From positions 1 through 21,246 of IMG/VR virus record IMGVR_UViG_3300017770_000216: a stretch of 21,246 nt of DNA. The stretch is one strand, 5' to 3'. Under the pieces are notes generated by a model. The model saw nothing but the letters and a program-made list of their open reading frames with translations. It had not been told where the DNA came from and searched no databases. Below are positions 6,854-14,333 of the stretch, piece by piece. How positions within the stretch are numbered: position 1 is the first letter of the stretch; each line of letters begins with the position of its first letter. The position numbers were made by a program, and so were the translations under genes. This stretch comes from a virus.

Positions 6854-7270
6854 AGATATCAAGGCAAGTATCGTCCATCATTTCCCCAGAAATACAAGGG
6901 CGACTCAAGTAATGTTATTTATAGATCCTCTTGGGAATATAAATTTATGAAGTGGTGTGATATTACTCCGACTGTTCAAGAGTGGGGTAGTGAAGAGATT
7001 ATCATTCCGTATATTTCACCTGTTGATGGAAAAAGGCATAGATATTTTCCTGATTTTTACGTTAAAATTCAGAATAAGAAGTATCTAGTGGAAGTCAAAC
7101 CGTTCAAACAAACTAAAGAACCTAAGACTCAAAAAAGAATGACAAAACGATATATTAATGAAGTTGTTACTTGGAGTGTCAATCAAGCAAAGTGGAAAGC
7201 AGCAACTGAATTTTGTAAAGATAATCGTTGGGAATTTATGCTAATCACCGAAAAAGAACTTAAGGTCTAA
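6851..7270 (+). CDS. 4: gp4 head completion protein (PD-(D/E)XK fold)
   Basis: This 139-residue protein matches T4 gp4 (also numbered 50/65), a head completion protein needed before tails join filled heads. The opening YQGKYRPSFPQKYKGD, the IPYISPVDGKRHRYFPDFYV core and the VEVKP motif are characteristic. E29, D68, E81 and K83 form the TnsA-like PD-(D/E)XK nuclease signature, suggesting trimming of the packaged DNA end. The gene is divergent from gp48 with a 36-base gap. In T4 the gene 4 and gene 53 homologs are also neighbours, though on one strand. A degenerate CTAAATA at 6823-6829 could be its late promoter; no strong ribosome site is visible. Confidence 0.9.
   Translation: MRYQGKYRPSFPQKYKGDSSNVIYRSSWEYKFMKWCDITPTVQEWGSEEIIIPYISPVDGKRHRYFPDFYVKIQNKKYLVEVKPFKQTKEPKTQKRMTKRYINEVVTWSVNQAKWKAATEFCKDNRWEFMLITEKELKV
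6916..6923 (-). promoter_or_regulatory. perfect T4-type late motif TATAAATA inside gp4, antisense
   Basis: The minus strand carries TATAAATA exactly, 102 bases upstream of the gp48 start and facing it, within codons 22-25 of gp4. It could be the main late promoter of the gp48-gp53 unit, giving a longer leader than the motif at 6846-6853. A chance match in AT-rich coding DNA is possible. Confidence 0.4.
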
Positions 7271-7272
7271 CA

Positions 7273-8046
7273 ATGGCAATATTTCGTCCAGAATATGCAA
7301 GATATAATTCTTTTCAAGAGTTCTTATCATTTGCTAAAGACAAGGATAATAGTCCTTCTTTTAGTAATCTATTCTCTGTTTCTATGGCAACTCCTGCCAT
7401 ATTAAGGAGAGGTGCTGGAACAGTTGATAATGGAAACTTAGAAATTAAGGATGATCTTGCTTTACTGTTAGATTATTATGCAGATTCTGTTCAACTTCCT
7501 AGTAAGCAAATAACTACAGGGCAAGTTGGTAATGTTGGATCTAGTTATAAGTATGCCACGAACACAGCATACAGTCAGATGCAGATTGTATTCAGACTTC
7601 CTAGATCTCAACAGTCTAGAAATTTATTTGAAAGATGGACCCAGTTGATGGCTAGTGATTCTGATCAATACACTAGATTTTATAATGAATATTGTTGTCC
7701 CGAATTATTGATATACAAGTGGGAAAGAGGTGGCGGAGATTATGTATATACCGATCCAAAAATGATTCGTGCTTTGAGAGAAGCTGGAAATGACTTCTTA
7801 TTGGCAAGGAAATATGAATTGACTGCATGTTACAGAATGGTTAATGTATTCCCATATAATATTGGGTCGGTTCGTCTTGATAACTCCACAGCAAAGACAT
7901 TAACAATGACTGTAGGGTTTTATTATGAAAGATATAGATTCTATCCTAGAAATAAATTTGATCTGAATCTGACTAATCGTGCAAGATCAACATCTATTGC
8001 AGTTGATAATGCATACATTGCTGGGGAAACTGATTCTATCAGATAA
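7273..8046 (+). CDS. gp54/gp19-fold baseplate tube protein
   Basis: This 257-residue protein shows features of the tail-tube superfamily of T4 gp19 and gp54. There is a LPSKQITTGQVGNVGSSYKY segment near residue 75. FRLPRSQQSRNLFERWTQLM is followed by a Tyr-rich YTRFYNEYC and ELLIYKW. Near the C-terminus comes YRMVNVFPYNIGSVRLDN, then LTMTVGFYYERYRFY. Since gp48 and gp26 are close by, the tail-tube initiator gp54 is the best guess. A gp19-like tube paralog is the alternative; the main gp19 usually lies beside gp18, which is not in this window. AAGG at 7262-7265 is seven bases before the ATG. It follows gp4 by two bases. Confidence 0.65.
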   Translation: MAIFRPEYARYNSFQEFLSFAKDKDNSPSFSNLFSVSMATPAILRRGAGTVDNGNLEIKDDLALLLDYYADSVQLPSKQITTGQVGNVGSSYKYATNTAYSQMQIVFRLPRSQQSRNLFERWTQLMASDSDQYTRFYNEYCCPELLIYKWERGGGDYVYTDPKMIRALREAGNDFLLARKYELTACYRMVNVFPYNIGSVRLDNSTAKTLTMTVGFYYERYRFYPRNKFDLNLTNRARSTSIAVDNAYIAGETDSIR

Positions 8047-8048
8047 CT

Positions 8049-8056
8049 CATAAATA
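8049..8056 (+). promoter_or_regulatory. late promoter motif CATAAATA before gp26
   Basis: CATAAATA lies three bases after the previous stop and 22 bases before the gp26 ATG, in a 31-base gap. The same CATAAATAAAATT string occurs at 15738-15750 in front of the CP12 gene, which supports a real motif. Confidence 0.62.
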
Positions 8057-8077
8057 AAATTACTGAATTGAAATACT

Positions 8078-8785
8078 ATGGCATTACCTAAATTAAATGT
8101 ACCTAGGTACAAATTGAAATTGCCTTCTGATGGTAAAACCGTCAATTACAGACCATTTCTTGTAAAAGAAGAAAAACTACTTCTACTTGCTACAGAAACG
8201 GGTGAGCAAACTGATGTTATAGAAGCAATCAAAACAATCATTAAAGACTGTACTGATCTTCAAAATGTAGAATCCCTAGCAACATTTGATATTGAATATT
8301 TGTTTTTGCAGATTCGCACAAAGTCTGTAGGTGAATCTGTAGATACTCTGGTCATTTGTCCAGATGATGGGGAAACTGAAGTGAAATTATCAATTCCACT
8401 TGATGAAATTAAGGTCGAAAAGACAAGAGGTCATAAGACAGAAATTAAACTGTCTGATGAAATTGTTCTTACCATGAGATATCCTCGTCTTGATACGTTT
8501 GTCAAATCAAATTTTGGCGATGGTATGGGTGTTGATCAAGTGTTTGAGATGGCAGCAGATTGTGCTTCAACTATTGCTGATACTCAACAAGTTTATGATT
8601 GTGCGGATAGCACCAAAGAAGAAATGTTGGAATTTTTAGATCAGTTAAGTTCTAAACAGTTTCAACTGGTTCAAAGTTTCTTTGAGACTATGCCCAAACT
8701 GAAATATACTGCCTCTGTTACTAATCCTAATACTGGGGTTGAATCTGAAGTTGTACTTGAGGGATTGGCGAGTTTTTTCGCGTAG
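8078..8785 (+). CDS. 26: gp26-like baseplate hub assembly protein (zero-frame product)
   Basis: This 235-residue protein matches gp26 of T4-like cyanophages: LPKLNVPRYKLKLPSDGKTV, YRPFLVKEEKLLLLA, FDIEYLFLQIRTKSVGE and the C-terminal FLDQLSSKQFQLVQSFFETM with MPKLKYT. In T4 gp26 takes part in hub assembly. The last codons are GCG AGT TTT TTC GCG TAG; T TTT TTC at 8773-8779 is a canonical -1 slippery heptamer, and the -1 frame continues open for another 64 codons. Zero-frame reading ends after Ala235. A -1 shift would give a fusion of about 298 residues. This resembles the G/GT tail assembly chaperones of other phages, which also precede the tape measure gene. Confidence 0.85.
   Translation: MALPKLNVPRYKLKLPSDGKTVNYRPFLVKEEKLLLLATETGEQTDVIEAIKTIIKDCTDLQNVESLATFDIEYLFLQIRTKSVGESVDTLVICPDDGETEVKLSIPLDEIKVEKTRGHKTEIKLSDEIVLTMRYPRLDTFVKSNFGDGMGVDQVFEMAADCASTIADTQQVYDCADSTKEEMLEFLDQLSSKQFQLVQSFFETMPKLKYTASVTNPNTGVESEVVLEGLASFFA
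8773..8779 (+). promoter_or_regulatory. -1 ribosomal frameshift site T TTT TTC
   Basis: The heptamer is in the X XXY YYZ register of the gp26 frame, two codons before its stop. A -1 slip continues as CGC GTA GCA into the gp51-like frame (to 8973), which has no ATG, GTG or TTG between its upstream stop (8758-8760) and 8836. No convincing downstream pseudoknot was found by eye. Confidence 0.65.
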
Positions 8786-8973
8786 CACTCCTTCACAACA
8801 ATCTTCGTTCTTACTATGAAGGTAACTTTGCCCTAATGCATCACCATAAATGGAATATCGAGCATATCGATAATCTGATGCCTTGGGAAAAAGAGATTTA
8901 CGTCAATCTATTAATAACATTCCTAAAAGAAGAAGAACGTCGCATGAAGGAGAAGCAAGCAGCAGGTGGCTAA
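8779..8973 (+). CDS. 51: gp51-like / tail chaperone C-terminal frame, expressed by -1 frameshift
   Basis: The 64 residues read from 8779 begin RVALLHNNLRSYYEGNFALM and continue HHHKWNIEHIDNLMPWEKEI, then YVNLLITFLKEEERRMKEKQ. The pattern of a short His/aromatic helix, an x-MPWE turn and a charged terminal helix fits gp51 of cyanophages and the T part of GT tail assembly chaperones. The frame opens at 8761 without a usable start codon. The first ATG, at 8836, would remove LRSYYEGNFAL and has only a distant AAGG. Translation through the gp26 frameshift is the simplest explanation; independent initiation at 8836 (45 residues) is the alternative. The TAA overlaps the start of the next gene by eight bases. 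Confidence 0.7.
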   Translation, partial: RVALLHNNLRSYYEGNFALMHHHKWNIEHIDNLMPWEKEIYVNLLITFLKEEERRMKEKQAAGG

Positions 8974-11551
8974 ACTACAAGCATATAAATTTGTTAATCC
9001 TGGTGGTACAACAAGATCACCAGTAAGTCTTGCTGTAAATAAAAATGTACTAGGAATTAATCGACTAGGATCTACTGTTTCTTCTTTAGGATCAGTTATA
9101 TCTGATATTGAAAAAATCAATATTGCATCAATTAAGAATGATAAGAAACAAGAATTATTAGAAAGAAGAAGAAAGCAGAGGGAACGTGATGAATCTGCAG
9201 AAGAAGCACAAGAACTTACTAAATTAGAAAAGGGTAAGTCAAAAATAAAACCCAATACTAAGCAGAAAAAGGCAGCAGGTGGTAGTCTAGGTTTTATTTC
9301 AAAATTTTTAAATCCAATAGGACAATTTTTATTATCTATTGGTGGTCTGGTTGCGGTAAATACTCTTCTAGACTGGGTATCGGATAAAGAAAACTTCGAT
9401 AAGGTTAAGGAGTTTCTAAGAAAGACTCAATTTGTTTTTGACAAGTTATTTGGATTTTTCAAAGCAGTTGGAGATGCTACCTTTAATACATTTAAGACAT
9501 TATTTGGTAGTGACTCTTCGTTTGGTGACAGGTTAAAAGCACTAGGAACTATACTTCTTGGTATTATAGCCTTAAAAGGTGTCATGAATCCATTTGGATT
9601 GATGACCGACATATTGGGATTGCTTGATCTATTCACTGGAGATGGTGGCGGTCGTAATCCTAATCCTGATCCAAACGCAGATAAGAGTAAGAGTAAGAAT
9701 AAACCTGATAATAAAACTAAACCAAAGAGTGCAACTGATCCCGAACGTACTAGGAACATATCAAGACCTAGTGCTTCTTCAACACCTGTAAAACCTCAGA
9801 CTAAATTTACTGGTATTGAAGATACAGATTTAAGATCTCCCCAAAGACGTTTAGCAGATAAAATTTCTAAAAAGCATGGAGCAGGTGCTAGAAGTGCTTT
9901 CGATCAAAGATATAATGATCTAATTAGTAGTGGGTCAAGTCCTGCTCAGGCAACAAGACGTGCAAATGCAGATGTTCTTAAAAGAATAGACAAGAAACAA
10001 ATCACATCTAGACCTGCACTAGGGAATCTTTCTGCTCGTTCTAATAGAATGACAGCAACAATACTTGGTGCTACTAGTGACGATGCAGCAAAATTAGGAA
10101 CCTCTAAGATTTTCAAGAAGGGAGTTGATAAAGCAACTCAACGTTTTCTACTTAAAATTATTGGGATGGGTGGTGTCAAGGCACTCAAGAAGATTCTGAA
10201 TAGAATTCCTATTATTGGTCCTCTAATCACATTTGCACTGAACTGGGCATCAGGAGAGTCTATTGCTGCTTCTGCTGCTATGGCAGTCGGTGCAGGTCTT
10301 GGAGAGTTGTTAGGTGGATGGTTAGGTGGTGCTGCTGGTCTTGCCCTCTCTGGGTTCTCTGGCGGTCTCTTAGCGCCAGTTGCTGTTCCGATAGGTGGAT
10401 TTATTGGTGCAATGCTTGGTGGTATTGCAGGTGAAGCACTCGGTGGATGGTTATTTAAGACTATCACAGGAGAGGGTGGTGGTAGCGGCGGTATGGGTGC
10501 CGTGGGTAGTACTATTGCAGAAGGGTTAAAGCAGTTATTAACAAAAGAGTTTTGGGATAAGATTGGTACTGGTATTGCTGGCGTATGGTCTAATATTGTT
10601 GCTGCCGCAGGAAAACTATGGAACATGTTATCTGGAATGGCAGAGTTCTTAAATATTCCTTCATTTTTTGATACTTTGTGGAAAAAAATGGGTAAAATGG
10701 CGGGGACATTATATGATGTCTTCAGCATTTTAATGAATCCTCTAAGAATTTTAGAGTTACGAAAAGTTCCAGGAATGCTGTTATCCTTTGCAAAGGATTT
10801 TGGTGAATTCTTCATTATGCCTGGTCCCATTGGATTCATTTGGAAGCATGGGGTCGAACCATTCTTTAGCAAACTAGGTGATCTTTGGAATAACAGAGAT
10901 AAGTTATGGGATTTCATGATGAAACCTGGAACATTCCAGGATACATTTAATACTGGTAAGTACGATCCAAAGAAAACCTCACCAACAGAAATTAAAAAGG
11001 CTGAGGAAACTCAGAAGGGAATGGCGCATATGCGTGGTGGTCCAGTTCTGAACTTTGCGTTTGGTGGTCCCATTCAACAGTTAGCAAGTGGTGGTCCCAT
11101 TCAACAATTGGCAAGTGGTGGTGTTGTTAATGACATTGGGCAAAGTTTCGTACAACCTGAGTCTCCTTCCATCGGAGCAGATACTGGTGATATATCATTC
11201 AAATTTATGAATGTAAGTCCCAATCTAAATGAAACTATTGTTAAGAGTGTTCGGAATGTTATAACTGTCAATCCTATCAGTAACGTGACTAATGTCAATA
11301 ATACTTTTAGGACTACTAAAAATAATCGTGCGACTCCACCCAAAATGGTTAGTCCTGTAAATTCTAGTAGAAATATGCTATCTGCAACAGATGGATTTTC
11401 TGCACAATATGCCATGGATCAAGGTGCTGAATTTATTCCTATTCCAATTGTCATTGAGAGAGTTGTACCCATCCCTCAAGCAGTGCCTATAAATACTGGT
11501 AAGGAAACAGTGCAAATTACACAAAGTAGCCTTTCTCAAAGGATGAAGTAA
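8966..11551 (+). CDS. tape-measure-like baseplate/tail protein A
   Basis: This 861-residue protein starts at a GTG overlapping the gp51-like frame, with AAGGAG 13 bases upstream. In order it shows an N-terminal KFV...LG.NRLGSTVSSL segment (1-50), a charged coiled coil (about 58-92), a hydrophobic stretch (110-137) and LDWVSDKENFDKVKEFL (135-151). A Lys/Pro/Asn-rich linker (228-280) follows, then a long Gly/Ala hydrophobic region (about 396-500, LGELLGGWLGGAAGLALSG). There are two exact GGPIQQLAS repeats (700-718), a beta-like C-terminal part and a Gln/Ser-rich end. Size, hydrophobic segments and position after the gp26/gp51 pair fit a tape measure role (T4 gp29 analog). No catalytic domain was recognised. 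Residues 1-225 are paralogous to the next protein. Confidence 0.7.
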   Translation: MAKLQAYKFVNPGGTTRSPVSLAVNKNVLGINRLGSTVSSLGSVISDIEKINIASIKNDKKQELLERRRKQRERDESAEEAQELTKLEKGKSKIKPNTKQKKAAGGSLGFISKFLNPIGQFLLSIGGLVAVNTLLDWVSDKENFDKVKEFLRKTQFVFDKLFGFFKAVGDATFNTFKTLFGSDSSFGDRLKALGTILLGIIALKGVMNPFGLMTDILGLLDLFTGDGGGRNPNPDPNADKSKSKNKPDNKTKPKSATDPERTRNISRPSASSTPVKPQTKFTGIEDTDLRSPQRRLADKISKKHGAGARSAFDQRYNDLISSGSSPAQATRRANADVLKRIDKKQITSRPALGNLSARSNRMTATILGATSDDAAKLGTSKIFKKGVDKATQRFLLKIIGMGGVKALKKILNRIPIIGPLITFALNWASGESIAASAAMAVGAGLGELLGGWLGGAAGLALSGFSGGLLAPVAVPIGGFIGAMLGGIAGEALGGWLFKTITGEGGGSGGMGAVGSTIAEGLKQLLTKEFWDKIGTGIAGVWSNIVAAAGKLWNMLSGMAEFLNIPSFFDTLWKKMGKMAGTLYDVFSILMNPLRILELRKVPGMLLSFAKDFGEFFIMPGPIGFIWKHGVEPFFSKLGDLWNNRDKLWDFMMKPGTFQDTFNTGKYDPKKTSPTEIKKAEETQKGMAHMRGGPVLNFAFGGPIQQLASGGPIQQLASGGVVNDIGQSFVQPESPSIGADTGDISFKFMNVSPNLNETIVKSVRNVITVNPISNVTNVNNTFRTTKNNRATPPKMVSPVNSSRNMLSATDGFSAQYAMDQGAEFIPIPIVIERVVPIPQAVPINTGKETVQITQSSLSQRMK
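11063..11116 (+). repeat. 27-base tandem repeat coding GGPIQQLAS
   Basis: Two adjacent 27-base units (11063-11089 and 11090-11116) differ only at two silent positions (CAGTTA versus CAATTG) and encode GGPIQQLAS twice. A partial third GGTGGT follows. It looks like a recent in-frame duplication in a linker of the tape-measure-like protein. Confidence 0.85.
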
Positions 11552-11555
11552 TTAA

Positions 11556-14333
11556 ATGGCAACTACAGTACAAAAAGGGGCAAAAATAAATTTTTACAAA
11601 TTTGTTGGTGTTGGGACTGTTTCTACAGACTCTCCTGACAGAGATGTTGTAGAATCTATTAATAAAACAACACTTGCCCTGAATAACCTAGGGAGTACTG
11701 TAAATTCCATTTCTTCTAGTATAATTGATTTAAAAAAATCACAACTAAAAATATTAGAAGCAGAAAAGAAAAATAATACTAAATTTGAACCAAAATATAC
11801 AAAAAAAGAAAAGAAAACCTTTACATCATTTTTATCGAAACTTAAGATAGGTAAAATTCCTAACTTCTTTGAAGCAATGTTGGGATTGCTAGGAAATTTA
11901 TTTAAATTATTTGTTGTTGGACCTGCTCTTGAGTGGATTAGTAAAAAAGAAAATCAAAAAAAGGTAAAGAAAGTACTAGAAGTAATAAGTAATGTACTAA
12001 AATTTGTTAAAGATTGGGCAGTATTTGGTGTCACCAATACTATAGAAGGATTATACACATTATTATCAGACGAATCTACTTTTGGTGAAAAGTTTGGTGG
12101 ATTTATTCGCGCAACTGTAGGAATAGGTTCATTATTACTTGGGATACGTTGGCTAACTAATCCTCTAAAAATCATTTCAGATTTTGGAAGTGTCCTAAAA
12201 TTATTTTTTAATAGTTTAAATAAGACTAGAAGATCACTCATGGCTCGTAAGGGTCTTGCGAGATTTGGGGGGAGAGGAGTTCTTCCTATGATAGGCAAGG
12301 TTGTCCTTCCTGCTACTGCTCTCTGGTTACTTTCTGAGGGTTTAGCAACCCGTCCTGCTGCAGATGGCACTCTGGATGCCCAAAAAGATGCACAGGGGAG
12401 ATTGCCAGAAGATCCAGGATTTGACAAAACAACTAAAGGACAATACAAACCACCCGAAAAAGCACAAGGTGGAATATTACCACAAGCAGCATCAGGAGGA
12501 TGGATTAATGGACCACAATCAGGATATCCCGTATCATTGGATGGAGGGAGATCAACCTCGTTTATCGGACACGGATCCGAATATGTTGCTAGAAAGTCTA
12601 ATGGGGGAGCTTTCGTCGTTCCTTTTAATACTCCTGCAACAAAAACACAACCAAATCTAACCTCTAGGAGGATGGGTGAGGCAAAAAGTCAAGGATTTAG
12701 TCTTCCTGGATTTTCTAGCGGTGGTAATACTGCAAGATCTGGTGCTCCTAGTATAAAATTACCAGAACTACCAGAATTTTCAAGAGGTGGTAACTTAGAC
12801 AAGCAAATCTATTTGCATTGGACTGCTACTGATTATAATTATAAAAAAGGACCTTATAATGCAGTAATTCAAGGTGATGGAAAAGTATATAATGATAGAC
12901 CTTCTGACCAGGTTGGAGGGGAGCATACCTGGAGACGTAATAGCAAGGGTGTAGGAATTAGCATGGCAGCAATGTCAGGTTATAACTGGGATTCCTATGG
13001 TCCAAAACCCATCCAGATTGAAAATATGTCAAAGGAAGCAGCAAATGTTGCTAAAAAATGGGGATGGAAACCTAGTGATATTAATATCAAGAGAGTGATG
13101 AATCACGCTGAAGCAGCGTCAAACAAAGATGGTAAGAGTCCAACTCCTAACTATGGTCCTACTTGGTGGAATGGTACGGGTGAAAGATCCGACTTACATA
13201 AGTTGAAGAAAAGTGATAAGGATGGCACAGGTGGTGATAAACTTCGTGCAAAAATTAGAAAATATATGGGTGGGGAGGACACAATAGCTCCTACTGCTGG
13301 ATTAAAACCAGGCGATCACGGTCCAGCGACAACTGGTGGCAGTGCCAAGATTGCTAGTGGTGATTATGCATTACTCCAAAAACTTGTTCTTGCTGAAGCT
13401 GGAGGAGAAGGTCATTTAGGAATGGCATTAGTTGCACGATCTGTTTTGAACAGAGCAGGATTAGTCCAAAAAGGCATTGTAGGACCTGGGATCTTCATGG
13501 CAGAAAGTGGAAGTGTTAAAGATATTATCATGGCAGACAATGGCGGACAATACACTCCAGCAAAACCAGGCGGATCTCTATTCAAAAATAGAAGTGATGC
13601 TGATATGTTGAGAGCACAGAAAGCAATTGAAACTGCTAGGAATCCGACAGGTCTTAGAGGATATCTTGAATCTAAAAATGTTCCAGCAGAGCAAATTAAT
13701 TATCTTATGGGTTCTACTGGATTTAGAAATTATGATGCTGCTTTCACAGATCCATCTCAACAGGTCAATGAGGTTAAGTTTGGGAATCATACATTCAATA
13801 CTGCAAGTAATCCAAATATCCTCACTCCTGTAAGTGAAATTACTGGTCATGGTGGAACTGGTGGAGGTCATAGTAGTTCTCCTCTTGAAAGCACGCCTGA
13901 ATCTGGTGGATATAATTATGATATCGGAACAAATGGAGCAGTATTTACGCCATCCTCTGCAGATAGTATGACTACTAGGTTGGGTGTTCCTTCTCCTAAA
14001 AGCAACTTCCAACCTGGTGTAGGTAGTAACATAACCTCTGGAAAAGATCAGTTTAAGTTACAAAGACATACACAAGAAGTAACTACTGCTCGTCAGCAAA
14101 CCACTCAAATGCAGAAAGATTTAATTTCTGCAGTATTGACACAAGTTGCTGGATCTAATCAATCTAATAATGTAGCAATCCAGAAGGCAAATAAAATGAT
14201 TCAAGAAATAATGAGTTCCGCTGGATCAAGCACACCAACTCCAGTAACAACTGGTAGTAGTAAATCTGATGATGGTAGTACTGCATCATTACTAAATTCT
14301 TTCAATAACCCCCTTAGAGGTGCGTTCAAATGA
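11556..14333 (+). CDS. tape-measure-like protein B with amidase and SleB-like hydrolase domains
   Basis: This 925-residue protein repeats the N-terminal architecture of its neighbour (1-215: ALNNLGSTVNSISSSIIDL, hydrophobic 103-127, LEWISKKENQKKVKKVL). A Gly-rich linker includes SGYPVSLDGGRSTSFIGHG (322-340). Residues 415-550 look like an amidase_2/PGRP N-acetylmuramoyl-L-alanine amidase: IYLHWTATDY with H421, GGEHTWRRNSKGVGISM with H457, VMNHAEAA with H517, and D546 as a possible third zinc ligand. Residues 600-755 look like a SleB-type cell-wall hydrolase: LVLAEAGGEGHLGMALVARS then VLNR, with E614 and E618. The C-terminus has a Gln-rich helix (835-890). Peptidoglycan cutting during tail penetration is inferred. 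It is ATGA-coupled to the gp27-like gene. Confidence 0.78.
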   Translation: MATTVQKGAKINFYKFVGVGTVSTDSPDRDVVESINKTTLALNNLGSTVNSISSSIIDLKKSQLKILEAEKKNNTKFEPKYTKKEKKTFTSFLSKLKIGKIPNFFEAMLGLLGNLFKLFVVGPALEWISKKENQKKVKKVLEVISNVLKFVKDWAVFGVTNTIEGLYTLLSDESTFGEKFGGFIRATVGIGSLLLGIRWLTNPLKIISDFGSVLKLFFNSLNKTRRSLMARKGLARFGGRGVLPMIGKVVLPATALWLLSEGLATRPAADGTLDAQKDAQGRLPEDPGFDKTTKGQYKPPEKAQGGILPQAASGGWINGPQSGYPVSLDGGRSTSFIGHGSEYVARKSNGGAFVVPFNTPATKTQPNLTSRRMGEAKSQGFSLPGFSSGGNTARSGAPSIKLPELPEFSRGGNLDKQIYLHWTATDYNYKKGPYNAVIQGDGKVYNDRPSDQVGGEHTWRRNSKGVGISMAAMSGYNWDSYGPKPIQIENMSKEAANVAKKWGWKPSDINIKRVMNHAEAASNKDGKSPTPNYGPTWWNGTGERSDLHKLKKSDKDGTGGDKLRAKIRKYMGGEDTIAPTAGLKPGDHGPATTGGSAKIASGDYALLQKLVLAEAGGEGHLGMALVARSVLNRAGLVQKGIVGPGIFMAESGSVKDIIMADNGGQYTPAKPGGSLFKNRSDADMLRAQKAIETARNPTGLRGYLESKNVPAEQINYLMGSTGFRNYDAAFTDPSQQVNEVKFGNHTFNTASNPNILTPVSEITGHGGTGGGHSSSPLESTPESGGYNYDIGTNGAVFTPSSADSMTTRLGVPSPKSNFQPGVGSNITSGKDQFKLQRHTQEVTTARQQTTQMQKDLISAVLTQVAGSNQSNNVAIQKANKMIQEIMSSAGSSTPTPVTTGSSKSDDGSTASLLNSFNNPLRGAFK

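Noticed and set aside
10138-10917. A 259-codon minus-strand open frame rich in Pro and Ala
   Set aside because: It is antisense to the Gly/Ala-rich part of tape-measure-like protein A, whose GGT/GCT codons give Pro/Ser codons in reverse; it has no family resemblance or expression signals.
13578-14012. A 144-codon minus-strand frame
   Set aside because: It is antisense to the SleB-like domain of tape-measure-like protein B, is rich in Ile, Ser and Arg as a frame shadow, and has no ribosome site.
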